A DNA stretch of 64,000 nucleotides from contig NZ_BMXK01000006.1 in the NCBI RefSeq assembly GCF_014651715.1, positions 80,710-144,709 on the forward strand, written 5' to 3'. Positions within the stretch are counted from its first letter, which is position 1, and every line of letters starts with the position of its first letter. Made by a program: the position numbers and the translations under genes. The notes beneath the pieces are model-generated. The model had not been told where the DNA came from. It made no database searches and saw nothing but the letters and a program-made list of their open reading frames with translations. Below, one piece after another: positions 32,747 to 41,659 of the stretch. Source of the DNA: Zhihengliuella salsuginis (GTDB lineage Bacteria; Actinomycetota; Actinomycetes; Actinomycetales; Micrococcaceae).

Positions 32747-34303
32747 ATGGCACACGTATTCCGCTCCGGATGGCGCTTCATGCTCTCGGGCATCGCTGCC
32801 GCCCTCGTCCTCCTCGGCACGGCCGAGGCACTCTCGAACTTCTTCGCCGCGGCGTCGGCGCCGCTCGTGTCCATCGGCGGCGCCTTCATCGACATCATTC
32901 CGCCGTGGGTCAAAGACGCGGCGATCGCACTCTTCGGGATCTACGACAAGATCGCGCTCTTCGCGACGATGTTCCTCGTCGTCCTGATCCTGGCCGCCGG
33001 GATCGGCCTGCTCGCGCGGAAGCACCGCACGGCCGCCCTCCTGGCGGTCGCGGTGCTCGGGATCGGGTCCAGCGCGGTGGTCATCTCCCGCGCCGCCACC
33101 ACGGTCGCCGACGCCGTCCCGACCCTGGTCGGCACCCTCGCCGGCGCCCTGGTCCTGGCGTGGCTGGCCCGCCTCGCGCACCGGATGACGACGACGGCGC
33201 CCGCCGACGCCGCCCCGGAGGCGGGGACCGACCGGCGTCGTTTCCTGCTGGGCGCGGCCGGCAGCGCCGCCCTCGGCGTGGCCCTGCTCGTCGCAGGACG
33301 GGCAGCGTCCGGCATCCGCGGGGGAGTCGAGACCATCCGCGAGGCCATCAGGTTGCCGAAGCCCGCTGCCCCGGCCGCACCGCTTCCGGCCGGCGTGGCC
33401 AGCGAGGTCCCGGGCATGCCGCCGTTCGTCTCACCCAACGACAACTTCTACCGGATCGACACCGCGCTCTCTGTTCCCCGGGTCGACCCGGCGACGTGGA
33501 GCCTGCGGATCCACGGCCTGGTGGAGCGGGAGATCGAGGTGAGCTTCGACGACCTGCTCGCCGAGGACCTCGTGGAGGCGGACGTGACGCTGACGTGCGT
33601 GTCCAACCCCGTCGGCGGCGATCTCGTCGGCAACGCCCGCTGGCTGGGCGTGCCCGTGCGGCGGCTGCTGGAGCGCGCCGGCGTCGACCCGTCCGCGGAC
33701 ATGGTGCTCTCCCGCAGCGTCGACGGCTTCACCGCCGGCACGCCCATCGAGGCGCTGACCGACGACCGCGACTCGCTGCTGGCGGTCGGCATGAACGGCG
33801 AACCGCTGCCGGCCCAGCACGGCTTCCCCGTGCGGATGGTCGTCCCCGGCCTCTACGGGTACGTCTCCGCCACCAAGTGGCTCTCCGAGCTCAAGGTCAC
33901 CCGGTACGCCGACGACTCGGCGTACTGGACGGACCGCGGCTGGTCCGCGAAGGGGCCGATCAAGCTCGCCTCCCGCGTCGACGTCCCCCGCTCCTTCGCG
34001 AACGTCCCGTCCGGGGTGGTCATGATGGGCGGCACCGCGTGGGCGCAGCAGCGCGGCATCTCCAAGGTCGAGGTGCGGATCGACGACGGCCCGTGGGAGC
34101 CCGCCGATCTGGCGGCCGACGCCGGCATCGACGTCTGGCGCCAGTGGTCCTACGCGTGGGAGGACGCCACGCCGGGACGTCACAGCGTCACGGTCCGCGC
34201 CACCGACGGCGACGGCACGGTGCAGACCAGCGACCGCGCCGACCCCGTGCCGAACGGGGCCAGCGGCTGGCACCAGATCCAGTTCACGGTCGAGGAGGCC
34301 TGA
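32747..34303 (+). CDS. Membrane-anchored molybdopterin-dependent sulfite oxidase-like protein
   Basis: The 518-residue protein has about four N-terminal membrane helices (residues 8-150), then a Tat-like DRRRFLLGAAGSAALG segment, and a sulfite-oxidase Moco domain (about 230-390). The molybdenum-ligand cysteine lies in DVTLTCVSNPVGGDLVGNARW. The C-terminal Ig-like dimerisation domain includes GGTAWAQQRGISKVEVRID. It may repair oxidised methionines or oxidise sulfite, reactions known in YedY/SUOX relatives. AAGGGG precedes ATG 32747. It lies 44 bases after rskA, so SigK control is plausible. Its 3' end overlaps the convergent TetR gene by 20 bases. Confidence 0.88.
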   Translation: MAHVFRSGWRFMLSGIAAALVLLGTAEALSNFFAAASAPLVSIGGAFIDIIPPWVKDAAIALFGIYDKIALFATMFLVVLILAAGIGLLARKHRTAALLAVAVLGIGSSAVVISRAATTVADAVPTLVGTLAGALVLAWLARLAHRMTTTAPADAAPEAGTDRRRFLLGAAGSAALGVALLVAGRAASGIRGGVETIREAIRLPKPAAPAAPLPAGVASEVPGMPPFVSPNDNFYRIDTALSVPRVDPATWSLRIHGLVEREIEVSFDDLLAEDLVEADVTLTCVSNPVGGDLVGNARWLGVPVRRLLERAGVDPSADMVLSRSVDGFTAGTPIEALTDDRDSLLAVGMNGEPLPAQHGFPVRMVVPGLYGYVSATKWLSELKVTRYADDSAYWTDRGWSAKGPIKLASRVDVPRSFANVPSGVVMMGGTAWAQQRGISKVEVRIDDGPWEPADLAADAGIDVWRQWSYAWEDATPGRHSVTVRATDGDGTVQTSDRADPVPNGASGWHQIQFTVEEA

Positions 34304-34919
34304 GCCGGACGGCTGGCCGGCGGGACGCCGGCGCCAGGAGCGGCATCATCACCTCGTCGACGATGCCGACGAGGGTCTCCTCGGCGACGTCCGGCCCGTG
34401 CGCCAGAACGTGCATCCTGAGTATCGCGTGGCCTGCTTCGAGCTGGCGCTCCGTGGCGCCGGAGGCGACGTTCTCGCCGCGGTCCGCGGCCCGCTCCACG
34501 AGTGACCGGGTCAGCTCCACCGCGCGCCCCTCCTGCTCCCGGCGGAGTGCCGCGGCCGAGGGCTCCCGGGCGAGCGCCTCGCCGACGATGCCGCGCACCG
34601 CTTCGCCGAGGGGCCCGCGCAGGAGGTGCGCGAAGAGCCCCATCAGCTCCAGCAGGTCCCCGCGCAGGCTGCCGGTGTCGGCGAGCGTGCCGGGCTCGGG
34701 CAGGGCGCGCCGGGTCGCGTCGAACACCAGGTGCGCCTTGCCGTTCCAGTGCCGGTAGAGCGAGGCCTTGCCCGCGTGGGCGCGCTCGGCGACGCGCTCC
34801 ATCGTCATCCCGGCGTACCCGGTCTCCTCGAGCTCGGCCAGGGCCGCGTCGAGGATCCCGGCGCGCAGGGTCTCGCCCCTCCGGCGGGGCCGGCGCCGGT
34901 GGTCCGCCGGCTCAGCCAC
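34284..34919 (-). CDS. TetR-family regulator paired with the PEP-synthase-like gene
   Basis: The 211-residue protein has a TetR helix-turn-helix (LDAALAELEETGYAGMTMERVA, then AGKASLYRHWNGKAHLVFD, about residues 24-65) and a helical ligand domain. GTG 34919 is preferred because GGTGGGG is nine bases upstream; GTG 34934 is the alternative. The start overlaps the end of the upstream PEP-synthase-like gene, so both are one operon, probably controlled from the palindrome at 37500-37520. Confidence 0.87.
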   Translation of the reverse strand: MAEPADHRRRPRRRGETLRAGILDAALAELEETGYAGMTMERVAERAHAGKASLYRHWNGKAHLVFDATRRALPEPGTLADTGSLRGDLLELMGLFAHLLRGPLGEAVRGIVGEALAREPSAAALRREQEGRAVELTRSLVERAADRGENVASGATERQLEAGHAILRMHVLAHGPDVAEETLVGIVDEVMMPLLAPASRRPAVRLRPPRP

Positions 34920-37455
34920 GGCCGGGATCCCCACCGGTCGCCGTCTCGACGGTCCCGCGGTCGCCGTCCACCGTGACCCGGTCGCCGTCGTGCAGCACGG
35001 CCGTCGCGTCGCCGGTGCCCATGACGGCGGGGATCCCGTATTCGCGGGCGACGATCGCCGCGTGCGATCCGGGGCCGCCGGTGTCGACGACGACGGCGGC
35101 CGCGAACGCGAACAGCGGCGTCCACGCCGGGTTCGTCCCCGGGCAGACGAGGATCTCGCCGGGGCGCAGTTTCGAGAACTCGCCCGCGTGGCGCACGATC
35201 CGCACCGTGCCGGTGCGCCGTCCTCCGCCGACGGGCGCGCCGGCCACCAGTGCGTCCGCGGCGGCGCGGCGCTTCGGGAAGAGCGTGGATGCGGCGATGA
35301 GCGGGGCGCCTTCGAGCTCCACGCGGCGCTGCCGGCGCTGGGCGACCAGCTCCCGCAGCCGCGCGCGGTCGGCGGCGCCGGCGGCCTCCGGCTCAGGAAG
35401 CGGCTCGATCTCCTCGAGGCGCAGGTGCCAGACGTCGTCCGCGCGCTCGACGACGCCTGCCTCGGCGAGCCGGCGCCCCATCTCCTGCACGGCGCCGCGG
35501 GCCAGGGGCAGCACGCGCGTGTAGTCGAAGTGGGTGTCCTCGCGGAGGGCGACCCCGGCGCGGGCCGCGTCGACGCGGCGGTGGAGCGCGGCTGCCAGAC
35601 GGGGGCTGCGCCGCAGCAGCGGGCTCGCGTCCAACCGGCGCTCCGCGTCCGAGGCGACGCCCGGGGTGCCGCCCGGGGCGCCCGTGGGACCGGCGCACGC
35701 GAGTCCCGCGACGGCGCCGAGCACGGTCTCGGGGCTGTCCGCCCAGGTGGGAGCGGAGAGGTACAGGATGCTGCGCGTCTCGCGGTGCCCGTACTCGTCC
35801 AGCAGGGCCGCGAACGCGCGGGCGACCCCCGGGAAGCCGGCGAGTGCGTCCCCGGTCAGCTCCCCGGCGCCGGCGCGGCGGGCCAGCTCCGGCTCGGCCC
35901 GGACCAGCGCGGCGAGGCGCGCGACGGCCGCGTTGGCGTCCCCCGTCCGGGTGCGGGCACCCGTGAGCAGGTCCGCGAAGAGCCGGCCGCGGCCGACGAG
36001 CACGAGTGCCGCCCGGAGCCGGAGCAGGTCGAGCCCCGCCCGCGGCAGGTAGTCGACCCGCAGGTCGGTGATCAGGTCGCCGATCTCGACGGCGCGTCCC
36101 GGCCGGCGCACCAGCTCCGCCCACGCCAGGCCCCCGGCGGGGCGGTCGAGCTCGGCGGCGAGCCCGGCCTCGAACGCCGCGCACCGGGCGTCGTCGCGCC
36201 ACCGCGCCGGATCGTTGCGCCGGATCTTCGCCTGCAGCCGGTACGGCGCCGTCAGAAGGGCCCGCGTGGGGCGCGGGCGCGGCGGCACGAACCGGTCCAC
36301 CACACCACCGACCTCCGGCAGCTCCTCGACCAGGTCCACCTCCAGCCCGGGGATCTCGCGGAGCATGCGGCTCACCATGGTCCCGACGCCGGGGCCGACC
36401 CAGGCGCTCATGTCCATCGGGTAGGGGCGCTCGGGGATCAACTCGGCGATCACGGGGCCGGCGATCCGCTGGACGCGGCTGAGCTTCACGGGCGCGGGCG
36501 GCAGCGCGGTCAGGGGCCGGGACTGCAACACGTGCAGCCGCCCGCCCGCGAGCGCCCATTCCATGTCCTGGGGACGGCCGAAGTGCTCCTGCGCGCGTGC
36601 GCCCAGCGCGGCGAGACCGGCCAGCGTCTCCGCGCCCAGGCCGTCGGCGCGGTCCGGTGCGGCCGCCCCTCCGGCCGCCTCCGTCGTCGTGCCGCCGCCG
36701 GGGGCGCTGCGGACGACGACCTCGCGCCGTCCCGGCCGCGACACGAGGATCCGGCCGTCCGCATCCAGCACGTGGTGGTCGGGCGTGACGAGCCCGGAGA
36801 CGACGGCCTCGCCCAGCCCGGGGCTGGACTCGACGATCGTGCGGTCGCGCGCGCCCGTGACGACGTCGGCGGTGAAGAGCACGCCGGCGTGCTCCGGCTC
36901 CACCATCTTCTGCACAACGACGGCGATGCCCACCTCCGCGGTGATGCCGCGTTCGCGCCGGTAGTCGATGGCGCGTTCGCTGTAGAGCGAGGCCCAGCAG
37001 TCGCGGACCGCTCGGTGCAGCGCCGCGGGGCCGGCGACGTTGAGGTAGGTCTCCTGCTGGCCGGCGAAGGACGCGCCGGGCAGGTCCTCGTCGGTGGCGC
37101 TCGAGCGGACGGCCACGGCGGGGGAGCCGAGCCGCGCGTAGGCCGCGTCGACGGCCTCCCGCACCGCGCCAGGCAGTTCGAGGCCCGCGAACTCGTCCGC
37201 GATGCGCCCGGCCGCGCCCTCCCCGGAGTCGAGATGCGTCGCGATGCGGGGGCCCAGCCCGCCGCGTTCGAGCGCCTCGGCGTAGGCCCTCGTGGTGACC
37301 ACGAACCCGTCGGGGACCCGGAAGCCCGCGCCGATCAGGGAGGACAGGTTCGCGGCCTTGCCGCCGGTCAGCGCGGGCTCGCCGGCGGCCGGGTCGCGCA
37401 GTCCGAGCACCAGCGGGGCCGCGGTGTCGCCGGGTTCCGGCTGGTTCGTGGCCAT
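34912..37455 (-). CDS. PEP synthase / rifampin phosphotransferase-like enzyme
   Basis: The 847-residue protein has three parts. The first is an N-terminal ATP-grasp PPDK domain (about residues 25-315) with ALTGGKAANLSSLIGAGFRV, AVRSSATDEDLPGASFAGQQ and the ATP-domain end LQSRPLTALP. A divergent middle domain (about 330-740) follows. The last is a C-terminal phosphohistidine swivel (His798 in TGGPGSHAAIVAREYG). True PEP synthase has a PEP-binding barrel after the swivel; this protein ends there. That matches rifampin phosphotransferase (RPH) and a wider group of antibiotic- or metabolite-phosphorylating enzymes. Its partner is a TetR repressor, which fits an inducible inactivation role. The substrate is inferred only. 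Confidence 0.82.
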   Translation of the reverse strand: MATNQPEPGDTAAPLVLGLRDPAAGEPALTGGKAANLSSLIGAGFRVPDGFVVTTRAYAEALERGGLGPRIATHLDSGEGAAGRIADEFAGLELPGAVREAVDAAYARLGSPAVAVRSSATDEDLPGASFAGQQETYLNVAGPAALHRAVRDCWASLYSERAIDYRRERGITAEVGIAVVVQKMVEPEHAGVLFTADVVTGARDRTIVESSPGLGEAVVSGLVTPDHHVLDADGRILVSRPGRREVVVRSAPGGGTTTEAAGGAAAPDRADGLGAETLAGLAALGARAQEHFGRPQDMEWALAGGRLHVLQSRPLTALPPAPVKLSRVQRIAGPVIAELIPERPYPMDMSAWVGPGVGTMVSRMLREIPGLEVDLVEELPEVGGVVDRFVPPRPRPTRALLTAPYRLQAKIRRNDPARWRDDARCAAFEAGLAAELDRPAGGLAWAELVRRPGRAVEIGDLITDLRVDYLPRAGLDLLRLRAALVLVGRGRLFADLLTGARTRTGDANAAVARLAALVRAEPELARRAGAGELTGDALAGFPGVARAFAALLDEYGHRETRSILYLSAPTWADSPETVLGAVAGLACAGPTGAPGGTPGVASDAERRLDASPLLRRSPRLAAALHRRVDAARAGVALREDTHFDYTRVLPLARGAVQEMGRRLAEAGVVERADDVWHLRLEEIEPLPEPEAAGAADRARLRELVAQRRQRRVELEGAPLIAASTLFPKRRAAADALVAGAPVGGGRRTGTVRIVRHAGEFSKLRPGEILVCPGTNPAWTPLFAFAAAVVVDTGGPGSHAAIVAREYGIPAVMGTGDATAVLHDGDRVTVDGDRGTVETATGGDPGRG

Positions 37456-37499
37456 CTGTCCTCCTCGGCGCCCGGGCTCGATCGGACCCGACGCGGAAT

Positions 37500-37520
37500 T
37501 AGTGAACGCTCAGTTCACTA
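37500..37520. promoter_or_regulatory. Palindromic TetR operator
   Basis: TAGTGAAC-GCTCA-GTTCACTA is a perfect 8-bp inverted repeat 45 bases upstream of the PEP-synthase-like start. The nested TGAACGCTCAGTTCA pattern is typical of TetR sites. Probable ligand: the TetR protein encoded at the end of the same operon. Confidence 0.7.
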
Positions 37521-37582
37521 GAGCGTACGTCCGGCCCCCGCGGCCCGCAAGGCCCGGCAGCGGGGGCGCCGCGCCCGTGCGG

Positions 37583-38191
37583 CTATTCGCCTTCGGACTG
37601 TTCGGCCCGGACCTTGTCGCTGATCTGGAGCGTGTCCGGGGCGAACGCGTACAGCGTCCCGTCCTGCTGGGAGACCCACCACCGGCCGCAGAGGTGGGTG
37701 GTCTCGTCCTCCCGGCCCTGGGGCCACCAGTCGGCGGTCAGTGTCGGCTCCGTGTCGATCTCGGCGGGATCGAGGCCCTCCGTGCGGTCGTCCGAGCTGT
37801 AGGCGGCCTCGAGTTCGGCGTCGGTCGGCGCGCCAACCGTGGCGATCGCGGCGCACGAGTCCGGCAGGGCGCCGTCGTACTCCATGGTCATCAGGCGCTC
37901 GTGGCCGGTGGAGCGCTGCTCGACCTCCACGTCCGTCCCGCCGTCCGGGACCCAGGATGCGAGCAGGCCGTCGACCTTGCCCTCCTCGCTGGTCGGTGCC
38001 GACTTGGAGGCGGCGTCGTCGTACCCGTCCGTGAGGCCGAGCGAGCCGCACGCCGAGAGCGCGAGGGGGAGCAGGGCGCCGAGGGCGAGCGCCGGGAGGA
38101 GCCGGCGGGGACGACGGCGGCCGGTGCCGGCGGGGTGGGCGGCGCGGGCGCTGCGCTCGGCGTCGGAGGGGTTCTGGGCGGTGGTGTTCAT
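37583..38191 (-). CDS. Uncharacterised lipoprotein
   Basis: A roughly 202-residue protein with a basic N-terminus, a hydrophobic signal and lipobox LSACG (Cys near residue 48). The mature part is hydrophilic with a DSCAAIATVG segment and LCGRWWVSQQDGTLYAFAPD near the end; the two cysteines may pair. ATG 38191 is better spaced from GGAGG than ATG 38194. No family was recognised. Confidence 0.7.
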   Translation of the reverse strand: MNTTAQNPSDAERSARAAHPAGTGRRRPRRLLPALALGALLPLALSACGSLGLTDGYDDAASKSAPTSEEGKVDGLLASWVPDGGTDVEVEQRSTGHERLMTMEYDGALPDSCAAIATVGAPTDAELEAAYSSDDRTEGLDPAEIDTEPTLTADWWPQGREDETTHLCGRWWVSQQDGTLYAFAPDTLQISDKVRAEQSEGE

Positions 38192-38350
38192 CATGCCTCC
38201 ACGCTATGCAGCGGGCCGGTGCCGCCGCGTCCTCCGCCGGGCGCGGATCAGCGCGCGGATTCCTCCGCCCTGGGGGCGCCGGTGCGGCGCGCGTCTCATC
38301 CCGGCGGAGGGCGCCGACCCCGGGGCCGGCTCAGGGTTCTCCCCGGGTGG

Positions 38351-39049
38351 TCAGGAGGCGGGCAGGGCCGCGGCGACGCCGGCGAGCAGCCGCTCGAGCC
38401 CCCATGCGAAGCTCGCGTCCGGTGCCCGGGCGCCGGTGGCGGCCTGGGCGGCGAGCGCGGCGTCGAAGCCCGGCGTCGGCCGGGGGTGCCCGGAGGTGTC
38501 GAAGATGGTGGCCGGGGCGTTGGTGTCCAGGGCGGAGCCGTAGACGAGCGACTCGAACGCGACGACGGTCGGGAGCGCCTCGGCGGGCGGGAGGCCGGCG
38601 TCGAGCAGGTGCGTGGCCACGAGCTCGTACATGTCCACCGTGCGCGGGGACCCCGTCACGGGGAGGACGGCGATGATCGGGATCATCGCCTCGTGCCGCG
38701 CGAACACCTCACGGTAGCTCGCGGCCCAGCGGCGCAGGGCGGGCACGACGCCGGTGGTGCCGAACCCGGAGACGTCCACGCGGCCCATGAGCTCGTCCTG
38801 GACTAGCATCAGGAGGCCCTCGCGGCCGGAGACGTGGTTGTAGAGGGCCGACGGCGCGACTCCCAGCGAGCGGGCCAGCGCCGACATGCTGAACTCGGCG
38901 CCCTGGACCTCGATGAGTCGGATCGCGGCGGCGGTGATGCCCTCGGGGGTGAGCACCGCCGTCGTCGGGCGCCCCACCCGGCGCGGGGGCGGGGCGCGAC
39001 GCGTCCGGCCGGGCCGCGCGGGCTGCGGCGGTTCGCTCGACGGCGTCAT
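38351..39049 (-). CDS. TetR-family regulator divergent from gabD
   Basis: This 232-residue TetR protein has a Pro/Arg-rich N-terminal tail, then the helix-turn-helix (about residues 36-80: ITAAAIRLIEVQGAEFSMSA, then LGVAPSALYNHVSGREGLL) and a TetR_C-like domain. It is transcribed away from the succinate-semialdehyde dehydrogenase gene. Three symmetric sites lie between them (39070-39136), so it probably controls both genes. Confidence 0.88.
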   Translation of the reverse strand: MTPSSEPPQPARPGRTRRAPPPRRVGRPTTAVLTPEGITAAAIRLIEVQGAEFSMSALARSLGVAPSALYNHVSGREGLLMLVQDELMGRVDVSGFGTTGVVPALRRWAASYREVFARHEAMIPIIAVLPVTGSPRTVDMYELVATHLLDAGLPPAEALPTVVAFESLVYGSALDTNAPATIFDTSGHPRPTPGFDAALAAQAATGARAPDASFAWGLERLLAGVAAALPAS

Positions 39050-39069
39050 GGAAAACTCCCTACGATTGC

Positions 39070-39136
39070 GTGAACGGGTTCACAACCGGCCGGTTGGCGC
39101 GGTACATTCGTACCAGTAAATGAATCGTCTTCATTT
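39070..39136. promoter_or_regulatory. Divergent control region tetR/gabD with three palindromes
   Basis: GTGAACGGGTTCAC (39070-39083), GGTACATTCGTACC (39101-39114) and AAATGAA-TCGTC-TTCATTT (39118-39136) are each perfectly symmetric. The last two sit where the gabD promoter should be, in an AT-rich patch; the first is closest to the tetR start. Confidence 0.6.
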
Positions 39137-39222
39137 TAGGGGCTGGCCCGCCCCGGGTGGCAAGGGATCGACGCAGATCCGGCATCCGGGCCGGGCCGCC
39201 CGGCAGCGAGAAAGGAACACAC

Positions 39223-40614
39223 ATGACGGACTCCACCGCCCTGCAGTACCAGATCCTCAACCCGGCCACCGGCCAGGTCGAGGAGACCTTCGAGACCGCG
39301 ACGGATGCGGACGTCGCCGCCGCGCTCGACACGACGCAGGCCGCCTACACCGAGTGGGCCGCGCGCCCCATGGCCGAGCGCGTCGCGATCGCGCACAAGA
39401 TCTCCGAGCTCTTCTACGAGCGCAAGGAGGAGCTGGGGCGCATCGCCACCCGCGAGATGGGCAAGCCCCTCTCGGAGAGCATCGGCGAGGCCGAGTTCTG
39501 CGGCGACATCTTCAAGTACTTCGCCGACAACGGCGAGAAGTTCACCGCCGACCAGGAGATCGAGTCGTTCATCGGCGGCAAGGCGATCATCCAGCGCCGT
39601 TCGGTCGGCCCGCTGCTGGGCATCATGCCGTGGAACTACCCGTACTACCAGATCGCCCGCTTCGCGGCGCCGAACCTGGTGCTCGGCAACACCATCATCC
39701 TCAAGCACGCCGAGTCCGTGCCCGGGTCCGCCCTGGCCATGCAGAAGCTGCTCGTCGACGCCGGCGTCCCGGCCGGGGTCTACCAGAACCTGTTCGCCAC
39801 GCACGCCCAGATCGCCGACATCATCGCCGACCCGCGCATCCAGGGCGTCTCGGTGACCGGTTCCGAGCGGGCGGGCTCCGCCGTCGCCTCGCTGGCCGGC
39901 AAGCACCTGAAGAAGTCGGTCATGGAGCTCGGCGGGTCCGACCCGTTCGTGGTCCTGGACAGCGCCGACGTCTCCGCGACGGTCGACACCGCGTGGGCCA
40001 CCCGCATCGAGAACACCGGCCAGGCCTGCAACTCCAACAAGCGCATGATCGTCGCCGAGGGCATCTTCGACGACTTCGTCGCCGGCCTGGTGTCCAAGGC
40101 CGACGGCCTGACCCCGGGCGACCCCGCGGAGGAGGCCGAGGGCACGTTCGGCCCGCTGTCCTCCCGCGCGGCGGCGGAGAAGCTGCACGAGCAGGTCCAG
40201 GACGCCGTCTCCAAGGGGGCCACCCTGCACACCGGCGGCGAGCTGCTCGACGGCCCGGCCAGCTACTACTCGCCGGCCGTGCTCACGGGCATCACCAAGG
40301 AGATGCGCGCCTACAGCGAGGAGCTGTTCGGCCCGGTGGCCGCCGTCTACAAGGTCGCCGACGACGCCGAGGCGCTCCAGCTGGCAAACGACACCGCGTT
40401 CGGCCTCGGCGGCAGCGTCTTCTCGACCGACGTCGCCCGCGCCCGCAAGATCGCCGAGCAGCTCGAGGTCGGCATGACCAACGTCAACGCACCCGGCGCC
40501 GAGTCCTTCGAGATGCCGTTCGGCGGCGTCAAGCGCTCGGGCTTCGGCCGCGAGCTCGGACCGCTGGGCATGGACGAGTTCGTCAACAAGCGCCTGCTCT
40601 ACATCGCCGACTGA
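39223..40614 (+). CDS. gabD: NAD(P)-dependent succinate-semialdehyde dehydrogenase
   Basis: The 463-residue aldehyde dehydrogenase has the catalytic Cys269 in NTGQACNSNKR, general base Glu236 in MELGGSDPF, and the cofactor segment GIMPWNYPYYQIARFAAPNL. The short length and GQACNSNKR motif fit the GabD1/Sad branch. It oxidises succinate semialdehyde, the end product of GABA and putrescine breakdown, to succinate. This fits the polyamine genes that follow. ATG 39223 has GAAAGGA eight bases upstream; the longer ORF start has no support. Confidence 0.9.
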   Translation: MTDSTALQYQILNPATGQVEETFETATDADVAAALDTTQAAYTEWAARPMAERVAIAHKISELFYERKEELGRIATREMGKPLSESIGEAEFCGDIFKYFADNGEKFTADQEIESFIGGKAIIQRRSVGPLLGIMPWNYPYYQIARFAAPNLVLGNTIILKHAESVPGSALAMQKLLVDAGVPAGVYQNLFATHAQIADIIADPRIQGVSVTGSERAGSAVASLAGKHLKKSVMELGGSDPFVVLDSADVSATVDTAWATRIENTGQACNSNKRMIVAEGIFDDFVAGLVSKADGLTPGDPAEEAEGTFGPLSSRAAAEKLHEQVQDAVSKGATLHTGGELLDGPASYYSPAVLTGITKEMRAYSEELFGPVAAVYKVADDAEALQLANDTAFGLGGSVFSTDVARARKIAEQLEVGMTNVNAPGAESFEMPFGGVKRSGFGRELGPLGMDEFVNKRLLYIAD

Positions 40615-40627
40615 CCGGCCCGCCCAG

Positions 40628-40696
40628 AAAAGCCTGGGCTGTTGACTCGAGCCAAGGGGTAATGCTCCGGCTCAGGTCAGCAGCTCAGGCTTTTTT
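40628..40696 (+). terminator. Two-tier terminator after gabD
   Basis: AAAAGCCTGGGCTG (40628-40641) pairs with CAGCTCAGGCTTTT (40681-40694) apart from one G-T pair, and is followed by further Ts. An internal GAGCC/GGCTC hairpin lies in the loop. The T-run makes it one of the few canonical terminators in the window. Confidence 0.75.
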
Positions 40697-40787
40697 GCGC
40701 GGCGGGCGGATGAGGTGCGCGGCGTGCGGGACGGACAGGTATGGGGCGGCAGATGCGGTGGCGGTGGCTGCCGCGGCACGTGCGGAG

Positions 40788-41282
40788 TCAGGGGCCGTCC
40801 ACCGTGGAGCCGCCGTCGACCGCGTCCACCAGGACCCTCACGTCGCGGCCGCCCACGACGCCGTCGAGCACCCAGCTCGGCTTCCACACGGTGGGGTGCC
40901 GCAACCGCTCGTCGACCTCGCGGTTCCCGGCCACGGGCGACTTGGAGCGCTGCGCGGTGCTGTCCACCGCCTGGCGAGACCTGCGACGGGCCTCCGCGAA
41001 CGAGACCTGGCCCCACTCGGAGTCGTCCATGGTTCGCCCCTTCGGGTCGCGCAGCGCGGTGGTCCGCCACGGCTCGGTGATGGACGTCTTGCCGCTGAGG
41101 CGGTCGACAAGGGTGTGCACCCGGCGCGACCGGCCCGTGCGGGTCTCGAGGCGGTACACGAATCCGCTGTAGGGCCGGTAGGCCAGTTCGGAGCGGAGCA
41201 CCTGGAAGGAGGGAGCCTTCTCGCGGATCAGTCGCTGGGCATCGGACTCGCCGATCATCGTCTCGAGGACCACTTCGGTCAT
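40788..41282 (-). CDS. Uncharacterised basic protein
   Basis: This 164-residue protein belongs to no family I recognise. It is soluble and basic, with a compact N-terminal half (SGFVYRLETRTGRSRRVHTL, then VDRLSGKTSITEPW) and a C-terminal tail WVLDGVVGGRDVRVLVDAVD. ATG 41282 has GGAAGGA about nine bases upstream. Codon use is typical for the genome. It lies alone between the gabD terminator and the oxidase cluster. Confidence 0.6.
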   Translation of the reverse strand: MTEVVLETMIGESDAQRLIREKAPSFQVLRSELAYRPYSGFVYRLETRTGRSRRVHTLVDRLSGKTSITEPWRTTALRDPKGRTMDDSEWGQVSFAEARRRSRQAVDSTAQRSKSPVAGNREVDERLRHPTVWKPSWVLDGVVGGRDVRVLVDAVDGGSTVDGP

Positions 41283-41659
41283 CTCTCAGTCCTTCCTGTG
41301 GTGTGGCGCTGGCGCGGCCGAAGCCGGACCTGGTACGGATTTCTGCTGATCGAAGGTCGGCGCGCCCACCTTTCGGGCGCGGCGGGGCCCGGAAGAAGAA
41401 CGCCACCTCTTCGTGGCAGACGAAAAGCATCCCATACGGGACGGCGTCCGTCGCACTGACACAGTGGCAGGCCTTCGGCCGCGACCCGTACAGGCTGTCA
41501 GGCCACGCTAGCCCTGTGAAGCGGCCGCGGGTTTAACCGCGAGTGAACGCAGCGGTGAGACCGCGCGGGGACCGCCTGATGCAGACGCGAGAGCTCGCGG
41601 GAAGCCCCGGGCGCGGCCGTTCGGCCGTGCCCGGGGCTGCCCGCCGCGGCGCTGCGGTT
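41283..41659. other. Gene-free stretch with a strong terminator
   Basis: No credible ORF. The first part should hold the promoter of the 164-residue protein (minus strand). The only clear structure is the hairpin at 41603-41638. Confidence 0.4.
41603..41638 (-). terminator. Terminator of the polyamine oxidase/aminotransferase operon
   Basis: AGCCCCGGGCGCGGCCG (41603-41619) pairs with the facing strand (41622-41638) over 17 bp with one G-T pair and a two-base loop, 21 bases past the oxidase stop. Confidence 0.8.

Noticed and set aside
37541..37560. A rifamycin-associated element (RAE) upstream of the phosphotransferase-like gene
   Set aside because: On the minus strand GGGCCTTGCGG matches the left half of the published RAE, but the right half is absent, and such G/C runs are common here.
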